28,288 nucleotides of DNA from Collinsella aerofaciens (GTDB lineage: Bacteria > Actinomycetota > Coriobacteriia > Coriobacteriales > Coriobacteriaceae). Made by a program: the position numbers and the translations under genes. This document shows positions 6,373 through 15,024 of the stretch, one piece after another. The DNA is taken from assembly GCA_008671135.1 (NCBI GenBank), contig RQAP01000040.1, positions 1-28,288 on the forward strand. Reading direction: 5' to 3'. Within the stretch, counting starts at the first letter, position 1. Each line of letters begins with the position of its first letter. Below the pieces are notes generated by a model. It did not search any database. It saw only the letters and a list, made by a program, of their open reading frames with translations, and was not told where the DNA came from.

Positions 6373-7593
6373 ATGCATCTAGCCCGTCGTGCCTGGTGCC
6401 GAACATATCAGACGGTTTTTCGCATTGCATTGCCGATCCTGCCCTATACCGAGCCGCGCATTTTAGAGCATGCCGAGGATGTGCCCGCGGTGCTTCAAAA
6501 GCGCTCGATCCAGAAGGTCCTTATCGTGACGGATCCCGGCATTGCCCGTCTGGGGCTCACGGCACCGCTCGAGACGGCGCTCGCATGCAGGGGGATTGGC
6601 GTTACGGTCTATGCCGAAACGCGTGCAAACCCCACGGTTTCAAACGTGGAAGAAGCGGCGTCCCTGTATCGAGAGAGCGCCTGCCAGGCCATTATCGGCT
6701 TTGGCGGTGGCTCGGCCATGGACTGTGCCAAGGGCGTGGGCGCACGCATTGCGCAGCCAAACAAGCCCATCAACAAGATGCGCGGCCTACTGCGGATTCA
6801 TCGTCTCCTGCCGCTGCTTATTGCGGTTCCCACTACCGCCGGTACGGGAAGCGAAGTCACGCTCGCGGCGGTTATCACCGATGACGAGACGCACTACAAA
6901 TACCCCATTAACGACTTTGTGCTCATCCCGCGTTTTGCAGTCCACGACCCCGAGTTTACGTGCGGCTTGCCCGCTTCCATTACGGGGCAGACGGGCATGG
7001 ACGCCCTGACGCATGCCGTTGAGGCCTTTATCGGGCGAAGCACCACGCCCTATACGCGCAAGATGGCGCGACAGGCGGTGCAGCTTATCCACGACAATTT
7101 GCTCGAGGCCTATGAGCATGGTGACGACATGCGCGCTCGTCGCAATATGCTTTCGGCGGCGTATAAGGCGGGCGTTGCGTTTACCCGCTCCTATGTCGGA
7201 TATGTGCATGCCATCGCGCACAGTCTGGGCGGCCGATACGGAATTCCGCACGGTTTGGCCAACGCGATCATCCTGCCGCACATGCTTCGCGCTTATGGTG
7301 ACGCCGCCGCCCCCAAGCTTGCCGATCTTGCTCGCATGGCGGGCATTGCGCCGGCTACCGCGCAGGACAGTCTTGCGGCCGAGGCCTTTTTCGATTGGGT
7401 CGACCGCATGAACGAGATCCTGGGAATCCCCAAATATGTCTCGGGCATTCGCCGCTCCGACATTCCCGAGATGGCGGCGCATGCCGATGCCGAGGCCAAT
7501 CCGCTGTACCCCGTTCCGCTTTTGATGGACCGCTTGGAGCTCGAGCGTATGTACGAGGTCGTCGCGGGTGGTATGTTTGAGGACGAGAACTAG
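6373..7593 (+). CDS. iron-containing alcohol dehydrogenase
   Basis: This 406-residue group III (Fe-dependent) alcohol dehydrogenase interconverts alcohols and aldehydes with NAD(P)H. The nucleotide-binding GFGGGSAMDCAKG is at about 109-121, the PTTAGTGSEVT motif at 153-163, and the metal ligands match the FucO pattern: Asp210 and His214 (GMDALTHAVEAF), His279 (VHAIAH) and His293 (GIPHGLANA). Length is typical. AAGGAG precedes ATG 6373 by eight bases. The following aldehyde dehydrogenase starts ten bases after its stop, so the pair probably converts an aldehyde both ways (reduction to alcohol, oxidation to acid) in fermentation or aldehyde detoxification. The physiological substrate cannot be read from sequence. 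Confidence 0.92.
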   Translation: MHLARRAWCRTYQTVFRIALPILPYTEPRILEHAEDVPAVLQKRSIQKVLIVTDPGIARLGLTAPLETALACRGIGVTVYAETRANPTVSNVEEAASLYRESACQAIIGFGGGSAMDCAKGVGARIAQPNKPINKMRGLLRIHRLLPLLIAVPTTAGTGSEVTLAAVITDDETHYKYPINDFVLIPRFAVHDPEFTCGLPASITGQTGMDALTHAVEAFIGRSTTPYTRKMARQAVQLIHDNLLEAYEHGDDMRARRNMLSAAYKAGVAFTRSYVGYVHAIAHSLGGRYGIPHGLANAIILPHMLRAYGDAAAPKLADLARMAGIAPATAQDSLAAEAFFDWVDRMNEILGIPKYVSGIRRSDIPEMAAHADAEANPLYPVPLLMDRLELERMYEVVAGGMFEDEN

Positions 7594-7602
7594 GAGGGTG
7601 CC

Positions 7603-8982
7603 ATGAACACCGAGGAAATTGCGCGCATCGTCGGCGATCAGCGCACTTACTTTAAAACGCACGCTACGTTTGATGTTGATGCCCGACGTCGCGCGCTCGT
7701 GAGTTTACGCGATGCGGTACGGGCGCACGAGGCCGATATTGCCCATGCACTCAAGACCGATTTGGGAAAGTCGCATGACGAGGCATATATGTGCGAGATC
7801 GGCACGTCGCTTTCCGAGATTCGTCATCAGATCGCTCACGTGGCTCGATGGAGTCGTCCGCGCCTGCGTCCGTGTGACCTTGCCAACGCCGTGAGCGCGT
7901 GCAAAACGCAAGCCGTGCCCTATGGCGTCACGCTCATCATGGCTCCGTGGAACTACCCGTTTTTGCTAACACTCGAGCCGCTCGCCGGCGCCCTTGCCGC
8001 GGGCAATACCGTGGTCATCAAGCCGAGTGCCTATGCTCCGGCATCGAGCGCGGTGCTCAAGCAAATCTGTGAAGAGGCATTTGATCCGCGCCTGGTGACG
8101 GTTGTCGAGGGCGGGCGCGCCGAGAACGAAGCGTTGCTCGATGAGTGCTGGGACAAGATCTTCTTTACCGGTAGCGTTCCGGTCGGCAAGCTCGTCATGG
8201 AGCGCGCGAGTAAAAACCTCACGCCCGTGACGCTTGAGCTGGGCGGCAAGAGCCCCTGCATCGTGGATGCGACGGCAAACTTGAAGGTTGCGGCGCGGCG
8301 TATCGCCTTTGGTAAATGGCTCAACGTGGGGCAGACCTGCGTGGCGCCCGACTACCTGCTGGTCGATGCGCGCGTGCACGACGAGCTGCTGGACCTCATC
8401 AGGGAAGAGGCCCGCCGTATGTTTGGCGAGCATCCGCTCGATAACGAGGACTACGGGCATATCGTCAACGCCAAGCATTTTGCGCGTGTGCGCGGGCTGA
8501 TCGATCCCGATAAGGTCGTGCTGGGAGGCACGGCGCGCGAGTCGTCGCTCAAGATTGAGCCGACGATCCTAGACGGCGTGACCCCCGATGACGCCGTGAT
8601 GCAGGAGGAGATCTTCGGTCCCATCTTGCCGGTGCTGACGTTTGAGAGCCTAGACGAGGCCGAGACGTTTATTACGGATCGTCCGACGCCGCTGGCCCTG
8701 TATATCTTTAGCCAGGACCGTTCGGTTCAGCAACGCTTTGTGCGCTACGTGCCCTTTGGCGGCGGCTGTGTCAACGACACGATCATGCACTTGGCTACGA
8801 GCCATATGGGCTTTGGCGGCATGGGCGCGAGCGGTATGGGGCAGTACCATGGACGCGAGAGCTTCGATACGTTTAGCCACAAGAAGAGCATCGTGAACAA
8901 GGCAACGTGGCTGGACGTGCCATTCCGCTACGCTCCTTACGCAAGCTGGAAGCACAAGTTCGTGCGCATGTTTGTGCATTAG
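7603..8982 (+). CDS. aldehyde dehydrogenase (class 3-like)
   Basis: The 459-residue NAD(P)-dependent aldehyde dehydrogenase is complete. It carries APWNYPF with Asn117, the FFTGSVPVGK Rossmann loop, LELGGKSP with the general base Glu212, and GQTCVAPDY with the nucleophile Cys246. The EEIFGPILPV motif and the C-terminal GMGQYHGRESFDTFSHKKS are typical of the ALDH3/YwdH-like branch, as are the short length and the hydrophobic, basic C-terminus (YASWKHKFVRMF), which may associate with membrane. AGGAGGGT precedes the ATG. It is co-transcribed with the preceding alcohol dehydrogenase. No terminator with a clear T-run was seen in the 123 bases after the stop. Confidence 0.94.
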   Translation: MNTEEIARIVGDQRTYFKTHATFDVDARRRALVSLRDAVRAHEADIAHALKTDLGKSHDEAYMCEIGTSLSEIRHQIAHVARWSRPRLRPCDLANAVSACKTQAVPYGVTLIMAPWNYPFLLTLEPLAGALAAGNTVVIKPSAYAPASSAVLKQICEEAFDPRLVTVVEGGRAENEALLDECWDKIFFTGSVPVGKLVMERASKNLTPVTLELGGKSPCIVDATANLKVAARRIAFGKWLNVGQTCVAPDYLLVDARVHDELLDLIREEARRMFGEHPLDNEDYGHIVNAKHFARVRGLIDPDKVVLGGTARESSLKIEPTILDGVTPDDAVMQEEIFGPILPVLTFESLDEAETFITDRPTPLALYIFSQDRSVQQRFVRYVPFGGGCVNDTIMHLATSHMGFGGMGASGMGQYHGRESFDTFSHKKSIVNKATWLDVPFRYAPYASWKHKFVRMFVH

Positions 8983-9105
8983 AATCAGATAGCGTAGCGA
9001 CAAACGGTCGAAAAGGCGCGGGTGGGGCGAATTTGTGTCCGCGCGAGTTCGTAGACTTCTCAATAAGGTTAAACGCCGGTTTATCCGGCCGTTATGGGAG
9101 TTGCT

Positions 9106-9432
9106 ATGTACGAGCCTTCGCGTGTTCTTCTGTCATTTCACATTGCAGGATTTCAGTATGCCGATGGCGCCTTGGTTCTGGGCGATCTTAAAGCGGGCGA
9201 TAAGCTGACGCTGTGTGCCGAGCGCGATAATCCCCATGACCCCGAGGCAGTTGCGATCTACTATGGCAAGACCAAACTTGGCTACGTTCCGGGAAACGAG
9301 GTCGGCCCGCTGTCCTTGATGATGTATTACGGCCACGAGGACGTATTTGAGGCCCGCGTGCAACAGGTTGCCCCCGAGCGCAGCCCGTGGCACCAGGTGC
9401 GCGTTGGCCTCTATGTGGTGGATGCCCGCTAG
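9106..9432 (+). CDS. stand-alone HIRAN-domain protein
   Basis: The 108-residue protein consists almost entirely of one HIRAN domain: SFHIAGFQYADGA, LKAGDKLTLCAERDNPHDPEAVAIYYG and TKLGYVPGNEV follow the family pattern (G…L..RE.dNphD..AI.V….lGYvP). HIRAN domains bind 3' ends of single-stranded DNA in eukaryotic HLTF. In bacteria they occur alone or with DNA-processing enzymes. ATG 9106 is preferred over 9094 because GGGAG lies five bases upstream of it. It begins a same-strand run with a micro-ORF, a metallophosphoesterase and a DUF2130 protein, suggesting but not proving a nucleic-acid role. Confidence 0.85.
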   Translation: MYEPSRVLLSFHIAGFQYADGALVLGDLKAGDKLTLCAERDNPHDPEAVAIYYGKTKLGYVPGNEVGPLSLMMYYGHEDVFEARVQQVAPERSPWHQVRVGLYVVDAR

Positions 9433-9450
9433 TCGGCAATGGAGGCGGCC

Positions 9451-9630
9451 ATGTTTGACGACGATGACCTGTTCGATTTGACGGATGATCCGTTTGAGTG
9501 GGATCTGCTGCTCGACGACGATGATCTGGAACAGGACCGTAAGAAACGGCGGGACAAGAAAACTTAGGGTGACGCTTCGAAAAAGCAAGACAAGCGCCGC
9601 CGCGGACTGTTCGGCGGGCTCTTTGGATAA
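9451..9630 (+). pseudogene. micro-ORF interrupted by an in-frame amber codon
   Basis: ATG 9451 follows GGAGG and opens an acidic-then-basic peptide (MFDDDDLFDL…, DRKKRRDKKT) of 38 residues, ending at TAG 9565-9567. Without any frame change the sequence continues as GDASKKQDKRRRGLFGGLFG to TAA 9628-9630. The combined 58 residues look like one small protein with an acidic half, a basic half and a Gly-Phe tail, split by a nonsense codon. It could be a degraded gene, a natural 38-residue product, or a readthrough case. Function unknown; the charge pattern resembles DNA- or protein-binding tails. It lies 19 bases after the HIRAN gene. Confidence 0.5.
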
Positions 9631-9696
9631 CCGCCGCATCGCTGCGTCTGTATACTTAGCACGAGTTGAACACGTTGCGAAATGAGGACACAGACG

Positions 9697-10242
9697 ATGA
9701 TGTGGTTTACCGCCGACTTGCACCTGGGCGATACGAATATCTTGCACGACATGGACCGGCCGTTTGGCTCGGTCGAGGAGATGAACCGCAAGGTCATCGA
9801 TGCCATCAATGAGTGCGTGGCTGCGGACGACCGCCTCTATATTCTGGGTGACTTTACCTATCGTTTGCCCCTGGCGGAGGCGGTGCGCCTGCGCGAGCGT
9901 ATCGAATGCCAGAACGTGACGCTCATCCGCGGTAACCATGACGGCGACTGGGAAGATTCCGACGTACCGCGGATTTGGGAAGACGTGCGCGATTACCTGG
10001 AGATTGCTCCCGGCTATGCCAAGGGCCATCGTCTGGTTATGAGCCACTACCCCATGCTCAGCTGGAACGGCAAGGCACGTGGCGCCATTATGCTGCATGG
10101 GCATATCCACAGCAGAGGTGACCGCGCCAACGCACGCAACCGCGATCGCGAGCGCCCTATCTTTCGCTACGATGTCGGTCTCGATGCCAACGAGTACAAG
10201 CCCGTAAGCCGCGATCAGATTCTTAGCTTCTTTGGGTTATAG
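9697..10242 (+). CDS. calcineurin-like metallophosphoesterase
   Basis: The 181-residue phosphoesterase contains the five metal-binding blocks: TADLHLGD, ILGDFTY, IRGNHDGDW, MSHYPML and LHGHIHSR. The set is complete, so a two-metal active site (usually Mn or Fe) is expected. The small size matches the YfcE-type or phage-like phosphohydrolase group, whose substrates range from phosphodiesters to 2',3'-cyclic phosphates, so the substrate is unknown. ATG 9697 is chosen because GAGGA lies eight bases upstream; it gives MMWFTADLHLGD, the normal N-terminus of the family. The stop at 10242 directly abuts a 22-bp hairpin. Confidence 0.9.
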   Translation: MMWFTADLHLGDTNILHDMDRPFGSVEEMNRKVIDAINECVAADDRLYILGDFTYRLPLAEAVRLRERIECQNVTLIRGNHDGDWEDSDVPRIWEDVRDYLEIAPGYAKGHRLVMSHYPMLSWNGKARGAIMLHGHIHSRGDRANARNRDRERPIFRYDVGLDANEYKPVSRDQILSFFGL

Positions 10243-10295
10243 GGCGCCAGAGCCACCACAAAGGGGACAGGCACCTTTGTGGTGGTTCTGGCGCC
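10243..10295. repeat. 22-bp stem hairpin with GGGGACAGG core (REP-like)
   Basis: The arms at 10243-10264 and 10274-10295 pair along 22 bases with one G-U wobble, around a nine-base loop. GGGGACAGG spans 10263-10271. The same core, in the reverse orientation, sits in the hairpin at 26362-26398 with an unrelated stem. GGAC-type cores are known in REP elements mobilised by RAYT transposases; the link here is inference. Confidence 0.8.
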
Positions 10296-10324
10296 GTTGC
10301 CATTATGGCGGCGGCGCCTTTTTT
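10290..10324 (+). terminator. intrinsic terminator after the metallophosphoesterase gene
   Basis: GGCGCCG (10290-10296) pairs with CGGCGCC (10312-10318), followed directly by six T (10319-10324). Its left arm overlaps the right arm of the preceding hairpin, so the two structures exclude each other. Confidence 0.85.
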
Positions 10325-10382
10325 GTCCGCGCGGCGCGGTAGAGTGTAGCCGGTTGATATTTGCGTCCATCGAGGAGCTGCT

Positions 10383-12140
10383 ATGAACGAGATCAAGTGC
10401 CCGCATTGCGGCGAAGTTTTTAAGGTCGATGCATCCGGCTATGCGGATATCGTCAAGCAGGTGCGCGATGCCGAGTTCTCGCGCGACCTGGATGAGCGTG
10501 TGAAGGCAGTCCAGCGTGAGGGTGAGCAGGCGCTGGAGCTTGAGCGCTCGCGTTCGACGGCTGCCTTGCAACAGGCAAAGTCTCAGCGCAATGCCCAGCT
10601 TGTCGAGCAGAAGAACACTGCGGATCAGAAACTGGCGCAAGAGGTTGCCAAGCGCGATGCTGAGCTTGCCGAGCTGCGCGCTAAGCTCGAGGGCGCTGCC
10701 GCAGAGCGCGAGAGTGCAAGCCAGCGCGCGGCGGTTGAGGCACGAGCCAATGCTCAAAAAGAGAATGCCGAACTCCAGCGTGAGATTGATAGCCTGCGTG
10801 CGCAGCTTGGGCGCAAAGATGACGAAGCAAAGCTTGCCGAGTCGGCGGCGCGCAACGCTGCTCAAAACGATTTAGCTGCACGCGACGCTCAGATTGCCGA
10901 GCTGCAGGCCAGGCTTGCCGCGGCGGACAAGGCCCAGGAGATGGCGCTTGCCGCTGCCGCGGCAGAGTCGCAGCGTGAGCTCGATGCCGCTCGCAGCGAG
11001 GCCGAGCGCGCGCTTGCTGACTATCGCGCGAAGGTGCAAGAGAAGTTTTCCGCCGCAAAGGCTCAGTCCGAGCAAGAGGCCGAGGGCCTGCGTGCCCAGC
11101 TGCGCGAGCAGGAACTGATGGCAAAAATGAACCTGTCAGAGGCGGTCGCCGCGGCGGAGCGAGAGCGCGATGAGGCGCGTGCCAAACTGACGAGCGAGCT
11201 GGCGGTGCGCGATTCTCGCGAGGAACAGGTCAAGGCGGCACACGAGCTCGAGCTTGCGCAGGCCAAGCGCGCGAGCGATGACCTGATTCGCTACAAGGAC
11301 GAAGAGATTGAGCGCCTTAAGGACATGAAGGTCCGCCTGTCCACCAAGATGGTGGGCGAGTCGCTCGAGCAGCACTGCGAGACCGAGTTCAACCGTCTGC
11401 GCATGACGGCGTTTCCTAACGCGTACTTCGAGAAGGATAACGATGCGTCCGAGGGCACCAAGGGCGACTTTATCTTCCGCGAGTGCGACGCAAGCGGTAA
11501 CGAGGTCATTTCGATTATGTTCGAGATGAAAAACGAGAACGACGAGACCGCGACCAAGCACAAAAACGAGGACTTCTTTAAGAAACTCGATCACGATCGT
11601 CGCCAGAAAGGCTGTGAGTACGCGGTGCTCTGCACACTGCTCGAGCCCGAAAGCGAGCTCTATAACGCAGGGATAGTCGACGTGAGTTACCGCTATGAGA
11701 AGATGTACGTGATCCGCCCGCAGTTCTTCATTCCCATGATCACGCTGCTGCGCAACGCCGCCATGGGTTCGCTGCGCTATAAGCAGGAGCTGGCGGAGTA
11801 CAAGCAGCAGAATATCGACGTCACGAACTTCGAAGCCAAGATGGAAAAGTTCAAGAATGATTTCGGCCGCAACTACGAGATCGCGAGCCGCAAGTTCCAA
11901 ACGGCGATCGATGAGATCGATAAGACGATTAGCCACCTGCAGAAAACCAAGGAGGCGTTGCTGTCCTCCGAGAACAATCTGCGCCTAGCCAACAAGAAGG
12001 CGGACGATCTTACCATTCGCAAGCTCACGTGGGGCAACAAGACCATGAAGGCCGCGTTTGACGAGGCGCGCGGGGCTGCGACAGAGACAAACGATGAGCC
12101 AGCCGAGGCGGATTCGTATGAGGTCGAGGGTGCCGAGTAA
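10383..12140 (+). CDS. DUF2130 protein, coiled coil plus PD-(D/E)XK-like domain
   Basis: The 585-residue protein starts with a small Cys motif (CPHCGE, residues 6-11). A very long Ala/Glu/Arg-rich coiled coil follows to about residue 315. Then comes the conserved DUF2130 core: GESLEQHCETEFNRLR, KGDFIF with Asp362, and IMFEMKNE with Glu381 and Lys383, then DHDRRQKGCEYAVLCTLLE. The D…E-x-K arrangement after an acidic helix resembles the RmuC-like nuclease fold, so a coiled-coil-tethered nuclease is a reasonable reading, though DUF2130 activity is not established to my knowledge. A further coiled coil and an acidic tail close the protein. GAGGAG precedes ATG 10383. It has its own terminator, shared with the convergent helicase gene. 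Confidence 0.88.
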   Translation: MNEIKCPHCGEVFKVDASGYADIVKQVRDAEFSRDLDERVKAVQREGEQALELERSRSTAALQQAKSQRNAQLVEQKNTADQKLAQEVAKRDAELAELRAKLEGAAAERESASQRAAVEARANAQKENAELQREIDSLRAQLGRKDDEAKLAESAARNAAQNDLAARDAQIAELQARLAAADKAQEMALAAAAAESQRELDAARSEAERALADYRAKVQEKFSAAKAQSEQEAEGLRAQLREQELMAKMNLSEAVAAAERERDEARAKLTSELAVRDSREEQVKAAHELELAQAKRASDDLIRYKDEEIERLKDMKVRLSTKMVGESLEQHCETEFNRLRMTAFPNAYFEKDNDASEGTKGDFIFRECDASGNEVISIMFEMKNENDETATKHKNEDFFKKLDHDRRQKGCEYAVLCTLLEPESELYNAGIVDVSYRYEKMYVIRPQFFIPMITLLRNAAMGSLRYKQELAEYKQQNIDVTNFEAKMEKFKNDFGRNYEIASRKFQTAIDEIDKTISHLQKTKEALLSSENNLRLANKKADDLTIRKLTWGNKTMKAAFDEARGAATETNDEPAEADSYEVEGAE

Positions 12141-12159
12141 GGCATAGCGTATAGCGCAA

Positions 12160-12197
12160 AAGCGGGGCCGCTGGCTATATTGCCAGCGGCCCCGCTT
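12160..12197. terminator. bidirectional intrinsic terminator between convergent genes
   Basis: A perfect 16-bp stem (AAGCGGGGCCGCTGGC at 12160-12175 and its complement at 12182-12197) closes on the loop TATATT. It lies 20 bases after the DUF2130 stop and 22 bases before the helicase stop on the other strand. The T-tract is short on both sides. Confidence 0.85.
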
Positions 12198-12219
12198 CGT
12201 TTCGTTCCAGTATGTTCGG

Positions 12220-14901
12220 CTAGTCCTCGAGCAGGTCCTCGATAAAGCCGACGCGGTAGTTTTTGAAGATGACCTCGCCGCCGTCTTGCGTGGCGTCCAG
12301 ATCGACATCGCCCATGATGCCAAAATCGTGGTCGCCATCCTCGTCGGCAAAGATCTGGTGCACGTGCCATACGTGCGCGGTCTTCTCGTCGGACTCGTCA
12401 ATGGAAAACATCGCGGCGCTGCGGGCATCTCCGTCGGTGAGGATTTCCTCGTGCTGCTCGTGGTAAGCGTCGAGTGCTTTTTGCCAGCGGATCTCGCTCA
12501 TGCCCCAGTCGTCGTCGAGCTCGCCCAGGTCGCGAACGTGCTCGCGGGCGGCAAGGGTCACGCGGCGGAAGAGCGCGTTGCGCACCAATAGCGTGCAGCC
12601 GCGACGGTCCGCCACGACCTCGTCGATGCCCTGCGGCGGCGCAGCATCGAGGGCTGCCGGGTTGCCGGCGTTCTCCCACTCATCCACCAGGCTCGAGTCC
12701 ACCGAGCGCACCACAAAGCCCAGCCACGAGATAATGTCGCGCAGGCGCTCGTCGCGCTTCTCGATGGGCACGGTGCGGTCGAGTGAACGGTAGGCCTCTG
12801 CCAGGTAACGCAGCAAAATGCCCTCGGAGCGGGCGATGCCGAGCTTTTGGATATAGCCCTTAAAGTCGCTCGCGCTCTCCAGCATGTCGCGCAGGACGCT
12901 CTTGGGCGAGAGCTGGTAGTCGTTGGCCCAAGGTACTTCTTGGCAGTACTTGTCGAAGGCGGCATCGAGCAAGTCCTCGAGCGGCTTTTCGTAGGTGACA
13001 TCCTGGATGCGCTCCAGGCGTTCCTCATATTCGACGCCGTCAGCCTTCATTTCGGCCATCGCGCGGTCGCGCGCGGCGCGCTCCTGCGCGCGCAATACCT
13101 GCTTGGGGTCCTCGAGCGTTGCCTCGACCATCGAGATCAGATCCATGGTATAGGTCTCACTCTCGGGGTCGAGCAGCTCCAGCGCGGCAAGCAAAAACGG
13201 CGAGAGCGGCTGGTCGAGCGCAAAGTCCTCGGGCAGATCGACCGTCAGTGCATAGTCGATGTCTGGCGCGGCGTCAGTCGGGGCGTCGGGCGCGGGCGGC
13301 ACCTCGGTGCGAACGACGACGCCGGAATCGATGAGCGTGGCGAAGATCTCGTCGGCACGAACCTCGAGCTTTGCCTTTTCCTCAGGGGTCTGCAGGCTTG
13401 TTTCGATGAGGTCGTGTACGCGGGCTCGGGCATCGCCGCCCTGCTCGACCACGCTAATCACCATGGAGTGCGTGATGCGAAGGCGCGGCTTGAGCGTCTC
13501 GGGCTGCGTCTCGATCAGGCGCTCAAAGGTCTGCTTGTTCCAGGTGACAAAGCCCTCGGGGGCCTTCTTCTTTTTAATCTTGCGGAGCTTCTTGGGGTCG
13601 TCGCCCGCCTTGGCCATGAGTTTGGCGTTCTCGATCTCGTGCTCCGGGGCCTCGGCGATGACCATGCCCTCGGTATCGAAGCCCGAGCGGCCGGCGCGAC
13701 CGGCAATCTGATGGAACTCGCGGGCGCGCAGGCGACGCATCTTGTAGCCGTCGAACTTGGTGAGCGCGGTGAGCACCACGGTGTGGATGGGTACGTTGAT
13801 GCCGACGCCGAGCGTATCGGTGCCGCAGATGACGGGCAGCAGGCCCTGCTGCGCCAAACGCTCGACCAGCAGACGATAACGCGGCAGCATACCGGCGTGG
13901 TGCACGCCGACGCCGCAGCCAAGCAAACGCTTGAGGATCTTGCCGAAGGCCGTCGAGAAGCTCGTGCCCTTGGCCGCCTCCTTGATGGCCTCGCGCTGCT
14001 CCTTGCTGGCAATGCCAAAGTTGGCGAGCGACTGTGCCGTCGCAAGGGCGGCATCCTGGCTAAAGTGCACGATATAGAGCGGGGCCTCTCCGCCGCGCAT
14101 CGCGAGCTCGACGGTGCCCTCGAGGGAGGTCGTCACGTAGTCGTAGCTCAGCGGCACGGGGCGTGGGGCATCGACGACCAAGTCGCAGGTAGCGCCGGTG
14201 TGTTCCTCGAGTGAGGCGGCGATGGCAGTGACATCGCCGAGCGTGGCGCTCATGAGCATGAATTGCGTGTGAGGCAGGGTGAGCAGTGGCACCTGCCAGG
14301 CCCAGCCGCGGTCGGGGTCGGCAAAATAGTGGAACTCGTCCATGGCGACGCAGCCCACGTCGGCGCCCTCGCCCTCGCGCAGTGCATCGTTGGCAAGGAT
14401 TTCTGCCGTGCAGCAGATGCCGGGCGCCTTGGTGTTGATATGCGTGTCGCCGGTGATCATGCCGACGTTATCGCGGCCGAGCACCTGCACAAGGGAGAAA
14501 AACTTTTCGCTGACCAGAGCCTTGATGGGGGCCGTGTAATAACAGCGCTTGCCCTGTGCCATGCCCATAAAGAGCATGCCTAGCGCGACAAGCGACTTGC
14601 CCGATCCGGTCGGTGTTCCCAAAATGACATGGTCACCGGCGGCTAGATCCATGAGGGCCTCTTCCTGGTGGTCCCACAGCTCAATACCGCGGTCGCTTGT
14701 CCATTCAAAGAAGCGTTCGAAGGCCTGATCGGGCGTGAGCCATGGTTCGGGCTCGCTACCATCCTCGGGCTCCCACCAGGTGGGGGAGAGCGCGCCGAGC
14801 GAGCCGAATTCGGCTTCGGTTCCCGTGCCGCCCGAGAACGAGCTGGCGGCGCCGGCGCCAGAAACGGTGCTGGCGGAAGTATCTGTCGTGGTCTGTGCCA
14901 T
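12220..14901 (-). CDS. Ski2-like DEAD/DEAH-box helicase with DUF3516 C-terminus
   Basis: This 893-residue superfamily 2 helicase has Walker A GTPTGSGKS (95-103), the DEFH box (188-191), LMSATLGD (motif III), VHHAGMLPRYR, TDTLGVGINVP and HQIAGRAGRSG (motif VI, 397-407), so both RecA domains are intact. The long C-terminal half corresponds to DUF3516, common in actinobacterial helicases of this type. The Ski2-like layout suggests RNA unwinding, but substrate and partners are unknown. The start at 14901 (MAQTTTDTSAST) follows GAGAGAAAG. An upstream in-frame extension to 15060 is rejected because it runs through palindromic copy C. The N-terminal 35 residues are low-complexity Ser/Gly/Thr/Ala. 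It follows the trmB-like gene on the same strand, with the repeat between them. Confidence 0.92.
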   Translation of the reverse strand: MAQTTTDTSASTVSGAGAASSFSGGTGTEAEFGSLGALSPTWWEPEDGSEPEPWLTPDQAFERFFEWTSDRGIELWDHQEEALMDLAAGDHVILGTPTGSGKSLVALGMLFMGMAQGKRCYYTAPIKALVSEKFFSLVQVLGRDNVGMITGDTHINTKAPGICCTAEILANDALREGEGADVGCVAMDEFHYFADPDRGWAWQVPLLTLPHTQFMLMSATLGDVTAIAASLEEHTGATCDLVVDAPRPVPLSYDYVTTSLEGTVELAMRGGEAPLYIVHFSQDAALATAQSLANFGIASKEQREAIKEAAKGTSFSTAFGKILKRLLGCGVGVHHAGMLPRYRLLVERLAQQGLLPVICGTDTLGVGINVPIHTVVLTALTKFDGYKMRRLRAREFHQIAGRAGRSGFDTEGMVIAEAPEHEIENAKLMAKAGDDPKKLRKIKKKKAPEGFVTWNKQTFERLIETQPETLKPRLRITHSMVISVVEQGGDARARVHDLIETSLQTPEEKAKLEVRADEIFATLIDSGVVVRTEVPPAPDAPTDAAPDIDYALTVDLPEDFALDQPLSPFLLAALELLDPESETYTMDLISMVEATLEDPKQVLRAQERAARDRAMAEMKADGVEYEERLERIQDVTYEKPLEDLLDAAFDKYCQEVPWANDYQLSPKSVLRDMLESASDFKGYIQKLGIARSEGILLRYLAEAYRSLDRTVPIEKRDERLRDIISWLGFVVRSVDSSLVDEWENAGNPAALDAAPPQGIDEVVADRRGCTLLVRNALFRRVTLAAREHVRDLGELDDDWGMSEIRWQKALDAYHEQHEEILTDGDARSAAMFSIDESDEKTAHVWHVHQIFADEDGDHDFGIMGDVDLDATQDGGEVIFKNYRVGFIEDLLED

Positions 14902-15024
14902 GTGGTTGCTTTCTCTCGCCGTTTGTCCGCCAACTATTATGGCGTAGCAGCGGCGCGGGGTGCCAGCGCGCGAGAAAATGCAGGAAATGGGCGTTCTGCC
15001 CAGCCGTTTGGTGCAGTTGCCAGC

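Noticed and set aside
8983..9105. tRNA or small RNA gene between the aldehyde dehydrogenase and HIRAN genes
   Set aside because: Only a small GCCGG-TTTAT-CCGGC hairpin (9075-9089) is present. There is no cloverleaf and no terminator.
12847..14214. 455-codon plus-strand ORF opposite the DUF3516 helicase
   Set aside because: The opposite strand encodes all helicase motifs in order. The plus frame has no recognisable domain and no ribosome site.
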